This document shows positions 36,040 through 47,603 of a stretch of 64,000 bases of DNA, in pieces. A program made the position numbers and the translations under genes. This DNA comes from Rotaria sordida (taxonomy: Eukaryota > Rotifera > Eurotatoria > Philodinida > Philodinidae), in assembly GCA_905250125.1 (NCBI GenBank), contig CAJNOL010000733.1:2675-66674 (forward strand), read 5' to 3'. Numbering within the stretch: the first letter of the stretch is position 1; each line of letters begins with the position of its first letter. The notes under the pieces are model-generated. The model had not been told where the DNA came from. It searched no databases and worked only from the letters and a program-made list of their open reading frames with translations.

Positions 36040-38472
36040 TTCAGGTGAACATCAAATAATTAAAAAAAATCATACTTACTATTGAACACGACAAAAGTAC
36101 TATCGTGGATTATAACCCTGAGTATGTACTGTAGGTATGTTATGATCTTCAACTTCAGTTAGATCATATCATCACTTATTTTATTCTTCTTAAATATACT
36201 TTTCATCTTGGTCTGTGCCTTTTGACAGCTATCAAAAGTATAAAAACTCTTCTTGAAAATATTACGCGTAGTTATTCGTATATTGTCTGTTTTGTATTCA
36301 TGTGCTTCTTCGTCTTCTCCTCTTCTATACTCATGCTCTTGTAACGGTATGAGCCATCATCTATGTTCTCTCTTGTTATGTGTGCATTTGTTATATGATT
36401 TGCTGCGTTCTCAAATTTTCTATATTCGTTGTAGTTCTCTTTCATTTTTGAGTATTATTATACATTTGATATTAGTTATCACACTTCATTCATTATTTCA
36501 TTCCTCATTACACGCACTTTCTCATGTGTATTTTGCTTTATAATTGTACTATGGTGATGAAAACTGCTAAAAATTGTTTTTTTTTGATTGAAAAACCATC
36601 AAAATTATTGTGTAAAAGAGACATATGAAGAATTATTTTTCAAAACAAAATCGAAGAAAACTTTTTAGACAGTTGTGTTTGTGGCTATTATTTTTTAATT
36701 AATCAGAATATGGTATACTGGTAAAAAGTGGGTATCGACTAAGAAAGATAATTAGATGTGAAAATTTTGGTGTCGATAGTTTCAGACATTGATACAATGA
36801 ATGCATGACGAATAGTAATTTTTTTCTTGAATACCGTCTTATCCTCTCGATGATTTGATAATTGCTCTCTGCAGTATTGGAAAAAATACAAATTTTATAC
36901 AAAATCTATTAATAGTAGAGCTCGACAAGCTCTATCGAACCACAGAAAAATATCAAAGAAAAAAGTTTACTCCATTGTTTTTATGAACTAATTAGATTGA
37001 TGAATTAGTGAATATTTAGAGTGAGCATAAATGTGAAATATTGTTACCTTGTAAGTAAACTAAAAATTGTAAGCAGCATCACACAGCGATATTCACCTGC
37101 ATCCAACATTTATATCTAATGATATTTCGACAATGTCATTGTCTTTATCAGATACTAAATAATGTAAAATAACTTATCGTATCTTTCGCATCAAAATTTT
37201 CTGTTCTTATTTATCTTATTAAGGCTCTAAAGAAAAAAACCATACGTTATTTCACGTTGTTCAGTATCTGACGAAGACAATAGTGTGATAGAAACATCAC
37301 TATTAGAATTAGAAATAACAAGAATAAGAATATAATCTATCAAAATCGATTCAAATGAGTGTATCAACGGTGAATCTTGTAGTACGAAAACTGGATCATG
37401 TCTAGAGAACTGGAGTAAAACTATAAATACTTAGGATGTAATTCATTTTGGACTATTCATTGCGTATATGAGTGTGGATCATGTTCAGGGTGTATCGTTC
37501 ATGCAAAAAAAACCAAAAAAATGATTTTAACAATCTAAGAAAACTAAGTGTTGTATTTGATAGCATGATGCTGAATATATATAAAAAATACTAATTTTCC
37601 CAACACGTCTCTGTACTGGAGCCGATTTCTATATATTATTTTCACATACACATCAGTTTTATTGTATAAATACTTAAAAAAAAATATCTCTACAATTTGT
37701 TTGCAAAAGTGATTTTTATCTTGAACACACAAAATGTTGTCGCATGAATATTTTGAGATATTGTTTAACAAGATTAGTTAAGAAAAATTTTGCTTTAAAA
37801 CCAGTTTGAAATTCATTATTTTTGATTTTGCGTGTAAGTTTATGAAAGAATCATCTTTTCCTTTTCATATTATTTTTCCTTCATTTTTCTCTCATATTGA
37901 ATCAATCTTGAAAAGTTCTTTAACTTTAATTGAAGAAATAATTTTAAAAAATTCAATGAAATAAAACGATACATTGGTTTACTTCTGATAAGCGACGTTC
38001 GGATGTCCATATTTGACGTCTTATTATTATTTATCAAAAATTAAAATAGATAGAAACTTGATTATTTTCAGACATGAGCGACTATTTTTACACCAGTGAA
38101 ACACAAAAAAAGTTCATGAAAATCAGTTAACTCGACTTATAGCCATTTTTCTTTTCTACATACAATGATACTCAGGTCGTGCTTTTCATTCGTACATGAG
38201 AAGATAATAAGATAGAATAAGAAATTTCCCACGATTGATAGTATTGCACCACATACGAATTTCAACAGAAACATCATACTTAACATTTCATCGATGATAT
38301 ATAATGCCACTGGGGAAATTCTCATGTGGCACTATACAATAATTTGTGGAAAATTCCTACGTTCTCTTTCGTATATATATATGGATAGCAAAGCATAATA
38401 TTATTGAAAATAAGAAACAGATTAATATTATACGCGTAACATTACAAATACGTATAATTAATTGTAGAAACA
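36040..38472. other. intergenic, nothing recognised
   Basis: AT-rich. Frames at 36253-36543 (+), 37544-37771 (-) and 38137-38325 (-) are hydrophobic or low-complexity with no domain or splice chain, so I leave them out. Confidence 0.45.
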
Positions 38473-38801
38473 ATGGCTTCCAATGGTGTTATCCTATCAT
38501 TTCTCGTAATTATAGTATTGTCATGTATTGATTTATCATTATCAGGTTGGATTACGCTTTATCAACACCGAAATTATGGTGGAGTGATGCTCGTCATAAT
38601 AATGATTATAGATGTTTCAATTTGTTTGATTGGATGAAGGATCGTGCTTCATCAATAAACACACATGGAAGATGCTTTGTTTTATTTGAACATGAAAATT
38701 GTCAAGGACGCTCAATGAAAGTTACACCTGATGTAAATTGCCGTTTGAATTTCGAAGATTGCAACTTTAATGATATTACATCATCATTCAAAATATGTTA
38801 A
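38473..38801 (+). pseudogene. secreted beta/gamma-crystallin-like protein, frameshifted
   Basis: The ATG at 38473 opens a signal peptide (about residues 1-27: VILSFLVIIVLSC) followed by GWITLYQHRNYGG, a typical first strand-turn of a beta/gamma-crystallin Greek key. The frame then runs to a TGA at about 38635. One base out of register, from about 38583, the rest of the domain continues: LFDWMKDRASSIN, then the second Greek-key start RCFVLFEHENCQGRS, ending SSFKIC at 38801. A single indel near 38578-38595 separates the two halves. The intact protein would be a short secreted one-domain crystallin-fold protein, often Ca2+-binding in this superfamily. No intron with GT-AG borders repairs the frame. 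It may be a recent pseudogene, one mutated allele or an assembly error. A TIR element starts 18 bp after the stop. Confidence 0.65.
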
Positions 38802-38818
38802 TCGAAATTTGATATATA

Positions 38819-39312
38819 CAGTGATTTGCAAAAAAACTTGACCACTTTATTTTCACTACTGCTCTGACAGACAACGTTCTTTTTTGTTAGTTTTAGTATG
38901 ATTCGATAGTCCACAAAAAATACTACACAGTGATATTTTTTAGTGTTGTTTTCCATCCATCTTCACAGGGAAAATGCAGAACAGAATTATAAAAATTCGA
39001 AGCCAAAAAAAACAATTACACTTTTTCAAGACTTTATTTTTTGGTTTTTTCCGATTATCTAAATCCATACTTACTGAAATGATGTTCAATGAGCTTTTCT
39101 CATGGTGAACGCCAGTTTTAAGCACCTTCCTTAATTTTCCAATGAACTAAAAGGCACAGTCTTCATCGAAGATATAGATAGGAGAAACGTTATCCAGAAC
39201 ATACATTAGTAATTCTTTTTATAGAATCGCTTCAAAAAGTCTAAAGATGAGCGTGTAAGGTGTCTGACACCATAATCAGTTTTTGGCCAAGAGTTTTTTT
39301 TGCAAACCACTG
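38819..39312. mobile_element. Tc1/mariner-like 494-bp TIR element
   Basis: The left end CAGTGATTTGCAAAAAAACT matches the right end in reverse complement (CAGTGGTTTGCAAAAAAAAC, then TCTTGGCCA). TIRs are about 28 bp with small indels, bordered by TA on both sides (38817-38818 and 39313-39314), the Tc1/mariner target. No intact transposase frame; deletion derivative or MITE. Confidence 0.75.
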
Positions 39313-42300
39313 TATATTGAATCAAAAACTCATATAATTTTCTAATCAAGATAACTTTGTATTTTGAATATATTGTGTTTCTGTTTTCTAATATTTAAAA
39401 GACGAGATATGACACTAATGTTAAGAAAATACTAACGAAAATTTCTCATTATCTTTTCTTTATTACTCTAAATAAACAATTTTATATTCTCTCACTATAC
39501 GACATCAATACACAGATGACAATGAATTCATTCGATGGAAATGTTGTATGAGTCAATCCTTAATGTTTTGTTTGAAATTGCAAATGTAATTATGTTGTCA
39601 ATTGGTGAATGGTGAACATTTCACGATCGATGATTAGCAAAGAACCACCGATAGTCAATGACAAAATCAAAAGAATTTGATCCTAAACATAAATGAATCT
39701 AATAGAACAGAGAAAACCGAAGAGAAATGACGTCTGAGAATGAATCTATTAAATTTATTACTACGAATCATACCGATGCAAATCAACGAACTCATAGATC
39801 GATAGAAAACTGAGATTCAGATACTTCTACATAGGAATTTAATAATATCTGTCCAACATAGTCGATATATACGTATTGTGAATGACGATAAAAGTATTAT
39901 CGTTCATATAAATTTTCCTTAAATGCATTAGCTTATCTTTCTCGAGTTGCAGCGTGAATATATAATGTACAGTGTGCGACAGGTGTTAATATTGCTGTTT
40001 CTGAAAAGACGATCCACATCCCATTCGAACTAGAATAGAATAAACCCAAATTTTTGATGTGATGAATAACTTTTAATCATTCATAAATAGTATTCTGCTG
40101 AACTGGTGGATAAGAATAATTGATAAATTGTCATGTAACAATTTACAAACGAAGTCTGAACAGATTGATCGTGAACCGTTTACAGAGTGCTTACATATTA
40201 TTTACTCGAGGGTAGATTAAGTGAATGATGTCAGGGTCTTTAGTTTTATATTAAGACCACTGTCCCCTTCAAAAATCGATTTTTTTAAAAAAAGTTCAAT
40301 TTTCGAGATAAACATATGGGTGTTACCTCTAAGGTGTCTAGTTTTAAAATTCATGCAAGTCACCTCTAATTTCGAAAGGTTTCTTTAGAATAATCGATGA
40401 ACTTCTAAAGCTTTCCAGCAAAAAAACATGGTACTTAAGACTATAGAGAACTTATAGGCCCACTTGTTTTTATCGTTCGTAATGACAAACAATGGCACGC
40501 CGTACTGTTGTACGTCTACTCGATGAGACATCTGATGGCCTTTTTAATTGATATACAATATAACTATGTTTCTCTCTGATGTATGAAGATGATTCAACAA
40601 AATATTCAAAGAAAAAAAAAATATTCGCGTGTTTTTCTCAAAACTGAGAAACTCCGAACAAATTGTTTTTCACTATAGTTCGTTCCATCGAACTGTGGTT
40701 GTTTTTATTCGATAGATTGATGAATCCTCTTTCGAATGAGGGAAATGGAATTTGTATTCGACTCTTAATATTGAAAAAACCAATGGTTTTCTAGAAAAGC
40801 TTGGCTAGAGGTTTTAGAAATTTAAGGTTTCGAGAGTTGTAAAAATGAAATAAAATTAAAATTAAAAAAAATCCTTTTCCTCATCCGAAGCAGCAAGGAG
40901 TTCTCTTCCAAGTGAGACCATTCCAGGCGCTGTAGCTTGAAGTGTATTGAAAAATTCCTTGTTCTCATGAAAGTCCTACTTTGTCCATTGATTGTTCGAA
41001 ATCTTTCAAATGGTAAGATTTAGACCCCTAAAAACGTTTCTATATATGTACAACTATGAGCCGAACATTCTTATAAAGTTTCGTGAAATTTCCATGTACT
41101 ATAACGAAAATCGATTTTCGAGGGGAAGGGACGGCCTTAATAAGACACTCATAGTATCGTTCATCAAGATTATCTATAGCAACTTGAATAGCACAAAATT
41201 TAGCTTATTTCGCGCTCGCACTTAAACCTACATTATATTGAGTATACATATGAGAAAAATGGACTCTTTTCCTCTTGAAAAAATTTAATGAACGCCATTG
41301 CGTTTATTAGAGACATTGTTTTTTTTTCAATATTTTACATTTTCGACATTTTTCCTTTTATTCAAACTATGACACACCTTTTAAAGACATGTCAGTCTCT
41401 ATTGCTATCGTGAAATAAGTTCAAAGAATAGTAGCTACTAGGTATACAACAAAAACAAAACTCTATGATTTGAGTATTGATTTTATTATGGTTTTAGTAT
41501 CGGAGTAATGGTTTTGATATAGTTTTAATATTTGATGATTTTGGTGTTGATTAGAAACACTAATCTCCAAAGAATAAATCTGTAATGCATTTCTATAAAC
41601 TTTATTATATATGTTCCCTCAAAATAAGTTTAGGATGTAGTATTATATATCAATTAAAAGTAAATCTTTTCTAGAAACCATAAATTTAAAATGATCATAA
41701 CGTTTTTACGAAAATTGTTAATAATTTAATCTTCACTGTATGAGCTAGAGATCTATTTGCAACAAATTCAGGACGAGAGCGGGTAGATGTTTCTTCTTTA
41801 CTCTCATTCTCCACTTCACTCTCAAATAGAAGTGTTTGAAACATGTTTAATAGTTTTCTTTTTCTTTCTTCATTGTAAACACGCTTTTATGTTGCACCCA
41901 GAGACAAATTCAATGAGAGTCGCGCCCGTTAGTATGTTTAGCAAATAGCTAAATATAGAAAAGACGAGAAAGAAAAGTAGAATGAAAGGATAATGAAAGA
42001 AGCGGAAGATAGATAGATATGTTAGATAATTTGATCTGATGTTTTCAAAACAGCTCATGACTACTACGTAGGCATGTCGTCTTAGTAAGTCGATAGAAAT
42101 TTGTTCATGTAGCTTTTCAAGACATATCTTTTGACGAAAGAATTCAGATTGTCTCATTAGTCTAGGTAGAGACAGTGGCAAAATAAATGATGTTGCCAAT
42201 ATTTTGAAACATCCGGTATAATGATTCAGTAAGACGAATGTCTAGTTGAAACAACGTTGAAGCTACTATAAAAGAACTTTGATTTTCTATAAAATCACAA

Positions 42301-42730
42301 TTTATGTTTTTATTTATATTGTAGTAGACTAGAAGATTTTTGGTGAGAAACAGTTCATCTCTTATCTCCAATTCTCTGTAAAGTAAATGGCGCACTTGAA
42401 TAGATGTTTAGTAACTGCATTATTATGTCTGCAAATGACAATTTCATTTCATATTGAATTTATTACCTCTTCACCATGAGATCACTTAAATATCCATGAA
42501 GAGTCTTTAGAAATATATGTGTTGCTTCGAAAGATAAAAGAGAAGATAGTATCATTTTTTTTCCAGAAAAAACACAGTTTGATTAATTATTACAATGACA
42601 GATCGCATCGCTCGTAATCCGCTTTCTTTTTTTTCTCACAGTAGTCATTTGCATTTGGTCTTTGTATCGACGTAGTAACGATAGAAGCAATTATTTTGAC
42701 TTTCTCTCACATATTCCTAAGTTCGAAGTC
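39313..42730. other. long intergenic region
   Basis: It contains the TTAA-bordered inverted repeat at 40251-41140. Minus-strand frames at 41870-42395 look mildly protein-like but have no recognised domain and end in stops at their junction. The region just upstream of 42731 should hold the GPCR promoter. Confidence 0.45.
40251..41140. repeat. possible TTAA-bordered TIR element
   Basis: Left TTAAGACCACTGTCCCCTTC then AAAAATCGATTTT; right end in reverse complement TTAAGGCCGTCCCTTCCCCT then CGAAAATCGATTTT. The ends share about 30 bp imperfectly. TTAA at both borders is the target of piggyBac-type elements, but the terminal sequence is not a clear piggyBac end. Confidence 0.4.
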
Positions 42731-43714
42731 ATGGCATCGTACAATAATTCATTCGACATTATTGATATCTTCTACGATATTCCTTCATTGGAAACACCGA
42801 TCTCACGTACAATTAAATTCAGTATCTTACTCATTCTTCAATTGATATCGATTTACTGCTCACTCTTCCTCTTAATTCATTTTATTACGAAACCAACACT
42901 TCGTCGCGCTCTGCATAATCATACAATCATTGCTCTAATTATTGTGAGCTTCTTTCAAATTATTTCTGATCTACCAATGACACTGGAGTATTTGCGAATA
43001 GGTCGAGCACCATCATCGACTTTCTGTTTGATATGGAATTTTTTTGCGCTGTCTAACTATGCTGTTGGTGTATGGGTAATGACTTGGGCTTCACTTGAAC
43101 GTCATTTATTGATCTTTTACTCTCATCTCATTGGTACAATTCGTAATAAAATTCTTTTTCATCATATACCATTATTTACCTCCTTAGGTATTCCTTGGAT
43201 CTACTATCTAATTCTTATTTTCTTTTATCCATGTACAAATACTTTTTATCAATCGTTCCTTTTTTGTGGTTGGTGTTGTTATGTGTATAATGATCAATTA
43301 GTATTCTTTAACTGGTTGGCATTTGGTGTTATTCCAACATGTTCTATCGCTCTTCTTAGTCTATGGTTGATTATCCGTGTCGTAGCACAAAAGCGACGTG
43401 TGCAACAACAGATCAACTGGCGGCAACATCGTCGTATGATCATTCAACTACTTAGTATTTCTTGTCTCTACCTATTTTTCGATGCTCCAACGATTATCAT
43501 TGGACTAATTCGATTGAAAGTGCCGACATTTGCCATGGATATACAAATGTTGTACTTATATTATATTGTATATTTCTTGCCTTTATTCGTACCATTTGTT
43601 TGTCTTAGCACTTTTCATGAATTATGGCCCAAAATGTGTCCAATGATTCATCCATCGGTGCTATTCACGCGTACTCGTACGATGAGACGCGATGACAAAG
43701 CAAACACAATGTAA
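42731..43714 (+). CDS. orphan rhodopsin-like GPCR (7TM)
   Basis: Intronless 327-residue receptor starting at the ATG at 42731 (MASYNNSF); the open frame extends 69 bp upstream without an ATG. Seven hydrophobic segments: TM1 about 30-53, TM2 66-82, TM3 96-122, TM4 145-168, TM5 198-220, TM6 245-268, TM7 280-303. TM3 ends in ERH (123-125) instead of DRY, and TM7 (YIVYFLPLFVPFVCL) lacks NPxxY. Extracellular cysteines (Cys99 at the TM3 start and Cys residues in loop 2) can form the usual disulphide. The N-terminus has an N-glycosylation site (NNS) and no signal peptide. The sequence is unlike the receptor at 21699, so it is not a tandem duplicate. Ligand unknown. AATAAA lies just after the TAA stop. 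Confidence 0.85.
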   Translation: MASYNNSFDIIDIFYDIPSLETPISRTIKFSILLILQLISIYCSLFLLIHFITKPTLRRALHNHTIIALIIVSFFQIISDLPMTLEYLRIGRAPSSTFCLIWNFFALSNYAVGVWVMTWASLERHLLIFYSHLIGTIRNKILFHHIPLFTSLGIPWIYYLILIFFYPCTNTFYQSFLFCGWCCYVYNDQLVFFNWLAFGVIPTCSIALLSLWLIIRVVAQKRRVQQQINWRQHRRMIIQLLSISCLYLFFDAPTIIIGLIRLKVPTFAMDIQMLYLYYIVYFLPLFVPFVCLSTFHELWPKMCPMIHPSVLFTRTRTMRRDDKANTM

Positions 43715-44013
43715 CATTCAAATAAATGAAGTATTTAAACATGAACTCTCTCGTCATTTTATCTGAAATCAACAAAGCGTGAATAATCTTTTTTTTACTG
43801 CGTTCATGATGATTACGTCTGAATTTATGTTGTTTGCCAATTAAACACACTATCTTTTTCCTTGTGAATAAGTGAATGATGTTGAATCTTTCTTCGATCT
43901 TTTACTAACAATAAAGATGTAAAAAAAGCTACTCAATAATCAACTTTCGCTCTTCATTGTTAAATGATGAACGTTTCGAAACAAACATTTATTTCATACA
44001 AGTAATCGATCTT

Positions 44014-44130
44014 GAGGGTGTAGGTGGCTGGAGCTGCTTGGGTATGAGTTACAGTGTTTGTATGTGTCTAGATATTCCTTTCATATCTAAGCACATTCAT
44101 ATCCACCCACACACTCACATCAACACACTC
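44014..44130. repeat. telomere-type hairpin 9, degenerate
   Basis: G arm 44014-44068 (GAGGGTGTAGGTGGCTGGAG), spacer with the self-complementary TTAGATATG-type sequence around TAGATATTCCTTTCATATCT, C arm 44091-44130 (CATTCATATCCACCCACACA). Confidence 0.7.
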
Positions 44131-44660
44131 TTGTGCAAGGTTCTGTTTTTAGCAAACAACTGTATATGTTGTCTGGAAAAATATCTCATTTTCATCTTTA
44201 AATCTCTGTCTCAAAAGTATATCCTGTTAAATAATGAAAAAAAGACTATTTATTATTATGATAACTTCCATCTAGTTAGGTTGCATAACATTCTCAATCA
44301 AAGTTTTGCTTGAATTTCATTTGTTTCTGCAGTCTTCAGTTAATCGTAATTAGAATAGATTTCATATTTACCTATATCAAATATAAAATGTTTCGAAATT
44401 CGTATAGCTTTACTAAGAATAAAACTTAACTTAAGAACTTTTTTGAAAGAAAAGAGATCTTCTTGATATAGATGCACAACTTAGAAACTTGAATATCTGA
44501 TTGCCTATGAATTTTCCCATGATGAAATCTGAATGCACGATGATAAAACCTGATAATGTAAGAGTTCTTTTATTAACAAAACGAAGGACACACTCATGTA
44601 GTGTTGCTTATCGTATATTATCAATCTTCTTTCATTTTTTTGTTTAAAGTAGATACTCAT
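44131..44660. other. intergenic
   Basis: AT-rich, no gene or repeat recognised between hairpin 9 and the B-box remnant. Confidence 0.5.
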
Positions 44661-44991
44661 ATGGCCACAGCAGCTAACAAAAGTTCTTGTCTTAAATGTA
44701 AAAACCAAAAGAAAAACTTTGAAATGTGATGGATGTTCATAAGATTTTTGTCTCAATCACATCACTGAACATCATATTGAATTGAGACAACAATTAGATA
44801 AAATTGAAGATTATTCTGATGAGTTCAAAATTGAAATTAAAGGACAACAAACCGAGCCACAAAAAAAATCAGCAATTCATGAAACAAATTGATGAATGGA
44901 AACATGAATCGATCTAAAAGATTCGACAAGTAGCAAATGACGTTCTCGTTGTGAACTCTCATCGCGCGTCATCAGATTTGTCACTAAAGAT
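44661..44991 (+). pseudogene. B-box-like zinc-binding protein N-terminus, broken
   Basis: The ATG at 44661 gives MATAANKSSCLKCK. After a +1 shift follow TLKCDGC and, past an in-frame TAA, DFCLNHITEHHIELRQQLDK. This is the Cys/His spacing of the B-box-like N-terminus of a family I know from bdelloids, which normally continues into a coiled coil and often NHL or WD40 repeats. The coiled-coil start KQIDEWKHESI follows, then another TAA, then KIRQVANDV. At least two frameshifts and two stops make it non-functional. The reading ends at about 44990 at the telomere-type hairpin, and I find no continuation beyond it. The TAA in CS-stop-DF probably was CAA (Gln). Confidence 0.7.
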
Positions 44992-45036
44992 ATGGGTGTG
45001 GTTATGAAGATAACACCAATACGCACACCACATCCA
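44992..45036. repeat. telomere-type hairpin 10, short
   Basis: G arm ATGGGTGTGGTTAT (44992-45005), loop GAAG, C arm ATAACACCAATACGCACACC (45010-45029) continuing CACATCC. It ends the B-box remnant. Confidence 0.7.
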
Positions 45037-45651
45037 AACAAGACTACATGATTAAATATATTGCTTGATGCTGCATATATTTAAATGCAACGAAAGAAAA
45101 TAAGTAAAGCAGCTTCGTAGCTTGATGAAAAAGAACATCAAAGCAATTGATACACATTGAAGTTCTTTTCTCAATATTGAGTCATCTACAGAAACAAGAA
45201 AGACAATAGTATGTATGATGTAATTATCTTTTCTGGTCGCTTCCTATAAGGAGGAATTTCATAAAGACATGAGTGATAATGACCATCACTATCCTAGATT
45301 GTAATCAATCATTACAATGTGAAACTCATTCAAGGAGCATATTCTCACAAAATCGGTATTCTGAATCAATTTTTTTCCACAATTTGTATGGATCAAAACT
45401 GGTGAAAATGGAAAAATTATTCAAATAAATTATCAGAACAATTCTTTGAAATACAGTTGAATATCTGATTTTCTTGTATTGAAATTTATTTTTTACATCA
45501 GTCCCGAACAATCAATATTTGACTGAATTTAATCAAAAACCACCATACGACTAATTCTAAACAAGACATACAGACTTGATCGTAGCAAAAACCATTCTTA
45601 CAGTAGTATATCGGTTTTGGTGAAGTATCTAAAAACATCATATTCTTTAGT
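45037..45651. other. intergenic
   Basis: No supportable gene. I looked for the missing coiled-coil part of the B-box protein after the hairpin and did not find it. Confidence 0.45.
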
Positions 45652-45729
45652 ATGGATGTGGGTGGGGTGGCTGGGTGTGGGTGGATGGAATGTAGGTAGA
45701 AATGTATTCCCACCCACACCCACACATCC
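45652..45729. repeat. telomere-type hairpin 11
   Basis: G arm 45652-45698 (GGATGTGGGTGGGGTGGCTG), spacer TAGGTAGAAATGTAT, C arm TCCCACCCACACCCACACAT (45708-45727). Confidence 0.85.
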
Positions 45730-46550
45730 TACTTCCATAAAAGAGATCTATCGGAATATTTAGTGAAACCATAGTTATCTGTTGTTATTATTTTTGCTTT
45801 TTTTTATTTGATTTAATTGTTTTTAAAAAAAAGTACTTTTTATGACAATATTTCTAGTTGTTCTATTCATCGAATATAAAAATAAAATCGTGGATAACTT
45901 CTAAATCGATTTTAGTAGGTTAAGTTCAATCTGTTGGGAAATAAAATGACTGTTAGTTTTTGCAATATTTGATGGCTATATTCAAATGAAAGCTGTATGT
46001 TACTTGAATAATCAGAAAGAGGAAAATCTTGACTACACAATAACTCTCAAAAAATTAATTTTATTCAGTGACTTTTCCGTTTTTCTCTAGAAAATTCTAT
46101 ATCGATAACAGTCTAAAGACTTAATCGTATGTTCGGTAGATGACATAGACAGTAAACAGTTTTTTTTAAAATCTGTTGAATAGAAGCTGATATGTATGAG
46201 TGTTCTACTGTTGTGGATCCAACAGTACAGTACGAGCACAATTCACCTATGTTCAACATGATTCAACAAATTACACAATAGTTATTCTTATATAATATAG
46301 CATAGAAATAGAAAAATACTATTATTCGTTAGGTCATATTCATTTATACAATCGATATAAACAATTGGTGAAAAAAAAAGTTCGATTATCCTGTTTTATT
46401 TTCATACAAAGATGGAATATTTTGAAATAATTCAATTGCGAAAATGCATGAAACTTTCTTGAAAAATAGATTATTCATAAATTAGATAGAGAACTTGAAT
46501 TGAAAAAGTCCATATACATTTTTGTTTAGCAGCTCACGATACATTGAATG
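45730..46550. other. intergenic
   Basis: AT-rich with no gene or repeat recognised, running into an assembly gap. Confidence 0.5.
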
Positions 46551-46650
46551 NNNNNNNNNNNNNNNNNNNNNNNNNNNNNNNNNNNNNNNNNNNNNNNNNN
46601 NNNNNNNNNNNNNNNNNNNNNNNNNNNNNNNNNNNNNNNNNNNNNNNNNN
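46551..46650. other. assembly gap (100 N)
   Basis: A 100-N placeholder. The first base after it is telomere-type repeat (GTGTGGGTG), so the gap probably hides more G-strand array that could not be assembled. Confidence 0.95.
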
Positions 46651-46696
46651 GTGTGGGTGCTGATGTTCTATTTTCTAGCTACACTCACACCCACCA
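46651..46696. repeat. telomere-type hairpin 12, G arm cut by gap
   Basis: GTGTGGGTGCTGATG directly after the gap, spacer TTCTATTTTCTAGCT, C arm ACACTCACACCCACCAC (46681-46697). Confidence 0.8.
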
Positions 46697-46856
46697 CGGT
46701 GAAGATTATCTTTTTATCCATATGAAAATAAAAATAATATCTATTATTGTATATCCTATAAAATGATTTTTCATTTTATTAACAATTTATACAGCGGGAT
46801 TTGAACTTGCATTTCTCTTAATAATATTTAATGCAAAATTCAAGTATTATAAAACC

Positions 46857-47029
46857 CAGAGTTAACCCAATGGGTTACCCAATGGGTAGGGTTAAGCTGC
46901 TCAACCCAACCCTGTAACCCATGGGTTAATAAAAAAAAAAATAGTTGAACTGATTTCCACCCAATCAACTACCGGCTATGGGTTGGGTTACCCATGGGTT
47001 AAAAAAAAAAACAAAAAACGGCAACTCTG
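46857..47029. mobile_element. hAT-like MITE, 173 bp
   Basis: The left end CAGAGTTAACCCAATGGGTT and the inverted right end CAGAGTTGCCGTTTTTTGTT share the CAGAGTT start typical of hAT ends, and both halves carry AACCCATGGGTTA-type palindromes. The flanking 8 bp (ATAAAACC and CTACGGGT) do not match, so the target duplication is lost or the borders are shifted. Confidence 0.55.
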
Positions 47030-47158
47030 CTACGGGTGCTGTGATTGGTTGAAGCTGTTTCTGAAGCGTCGTTGCTTTTTCGTAGACAGTGATCCTTTTG
47101 ATTTGGTATTGGAAAAGATGAACCCTGTGAGTTATATAAAATTTCGTGTTGCCGATAT

Positions 47159-47383
47159 GGGGTGTGGGTGTGGGTGTGTGGATGCGGATGTGGTGTGGGT
47201 GTGAGATGTGCGGGTGTGAGTGTGGATGTGTGGGTGTGGGTGTGGGAGTGTGGGTGTGGCGTGTGGGTGTAGCTTTTCTCTTAGTTCACACCCACCCACA
47301 CCCACACCCACCCCACACCCATACCCCACCCACACTCACACCCACACCCACACCCACCCTCACACCCACACCCACACCCACCC
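47159..47383. repeat. telomere-type hairpin 13, longest symmetric
   Basis: G arm 47159-47271 with runs such as GGGTGTGGGTGTGGGTGTGT, spacer TAGCTTTTCTCTTAG, C arm 47286-47383 with many exact CCCACA units. This is the purest array in the window. It abuts an inverted repeat arm starting at about 47391. Confidence 0.9.
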
Positions 47384-47550
47384 GCCATAAGCACCCTTGC
47401 TCAATCGATTTCAGCGATTTGGCTACTATGTTTACAGCAGATAGGCCTAGCACACCTAGAAAAACACCGAAAGTTTCAGCTCAAACAGATGACATGTTCA
47501 CAAGATATAGATCTCGCAAGTAGGAGGCGGTAGGCCTGGCTTTTAGTAGA

Positions 47551-47603
47551 GTGTGGGTGTGGATAATAGAACAACAATACCCAAACCCACACTCCCACAC
47601 CCT
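47551..47603. repeat. telomere-type hairpin 14
   Basis: G arm GTGTGGGTGTGGAT (47551-47564), loop AATAGAACAACAA, C arm TACCCAAACCCACACTCCCA to CACCC (47579-47602). Confidence 0.85.

Noticed and set aside
38547..38801. Crystallin gene restored by an intron or programmed frameshift
   Set aside because: Candidate GT-AG intervals of 28-33 bp either keep the wrong frame or are too short, and no slippery site or stimulatory structure is evident.
41870..42395. Minus-strand hydrophobic frames as a membrane protein gene
   Set aside because: Two adjoining frames separated by a stop, with no domain, no splice chain and no start context. Left as unrecognised.
46791..46830. tRNA 3' half on the minus strand (GGGATTTGAACTTGC)
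   Set aside because: No matching acceptor, D or anticodon arms within 75 bp. I found no convincing tRNA or rRNA gene in the window.
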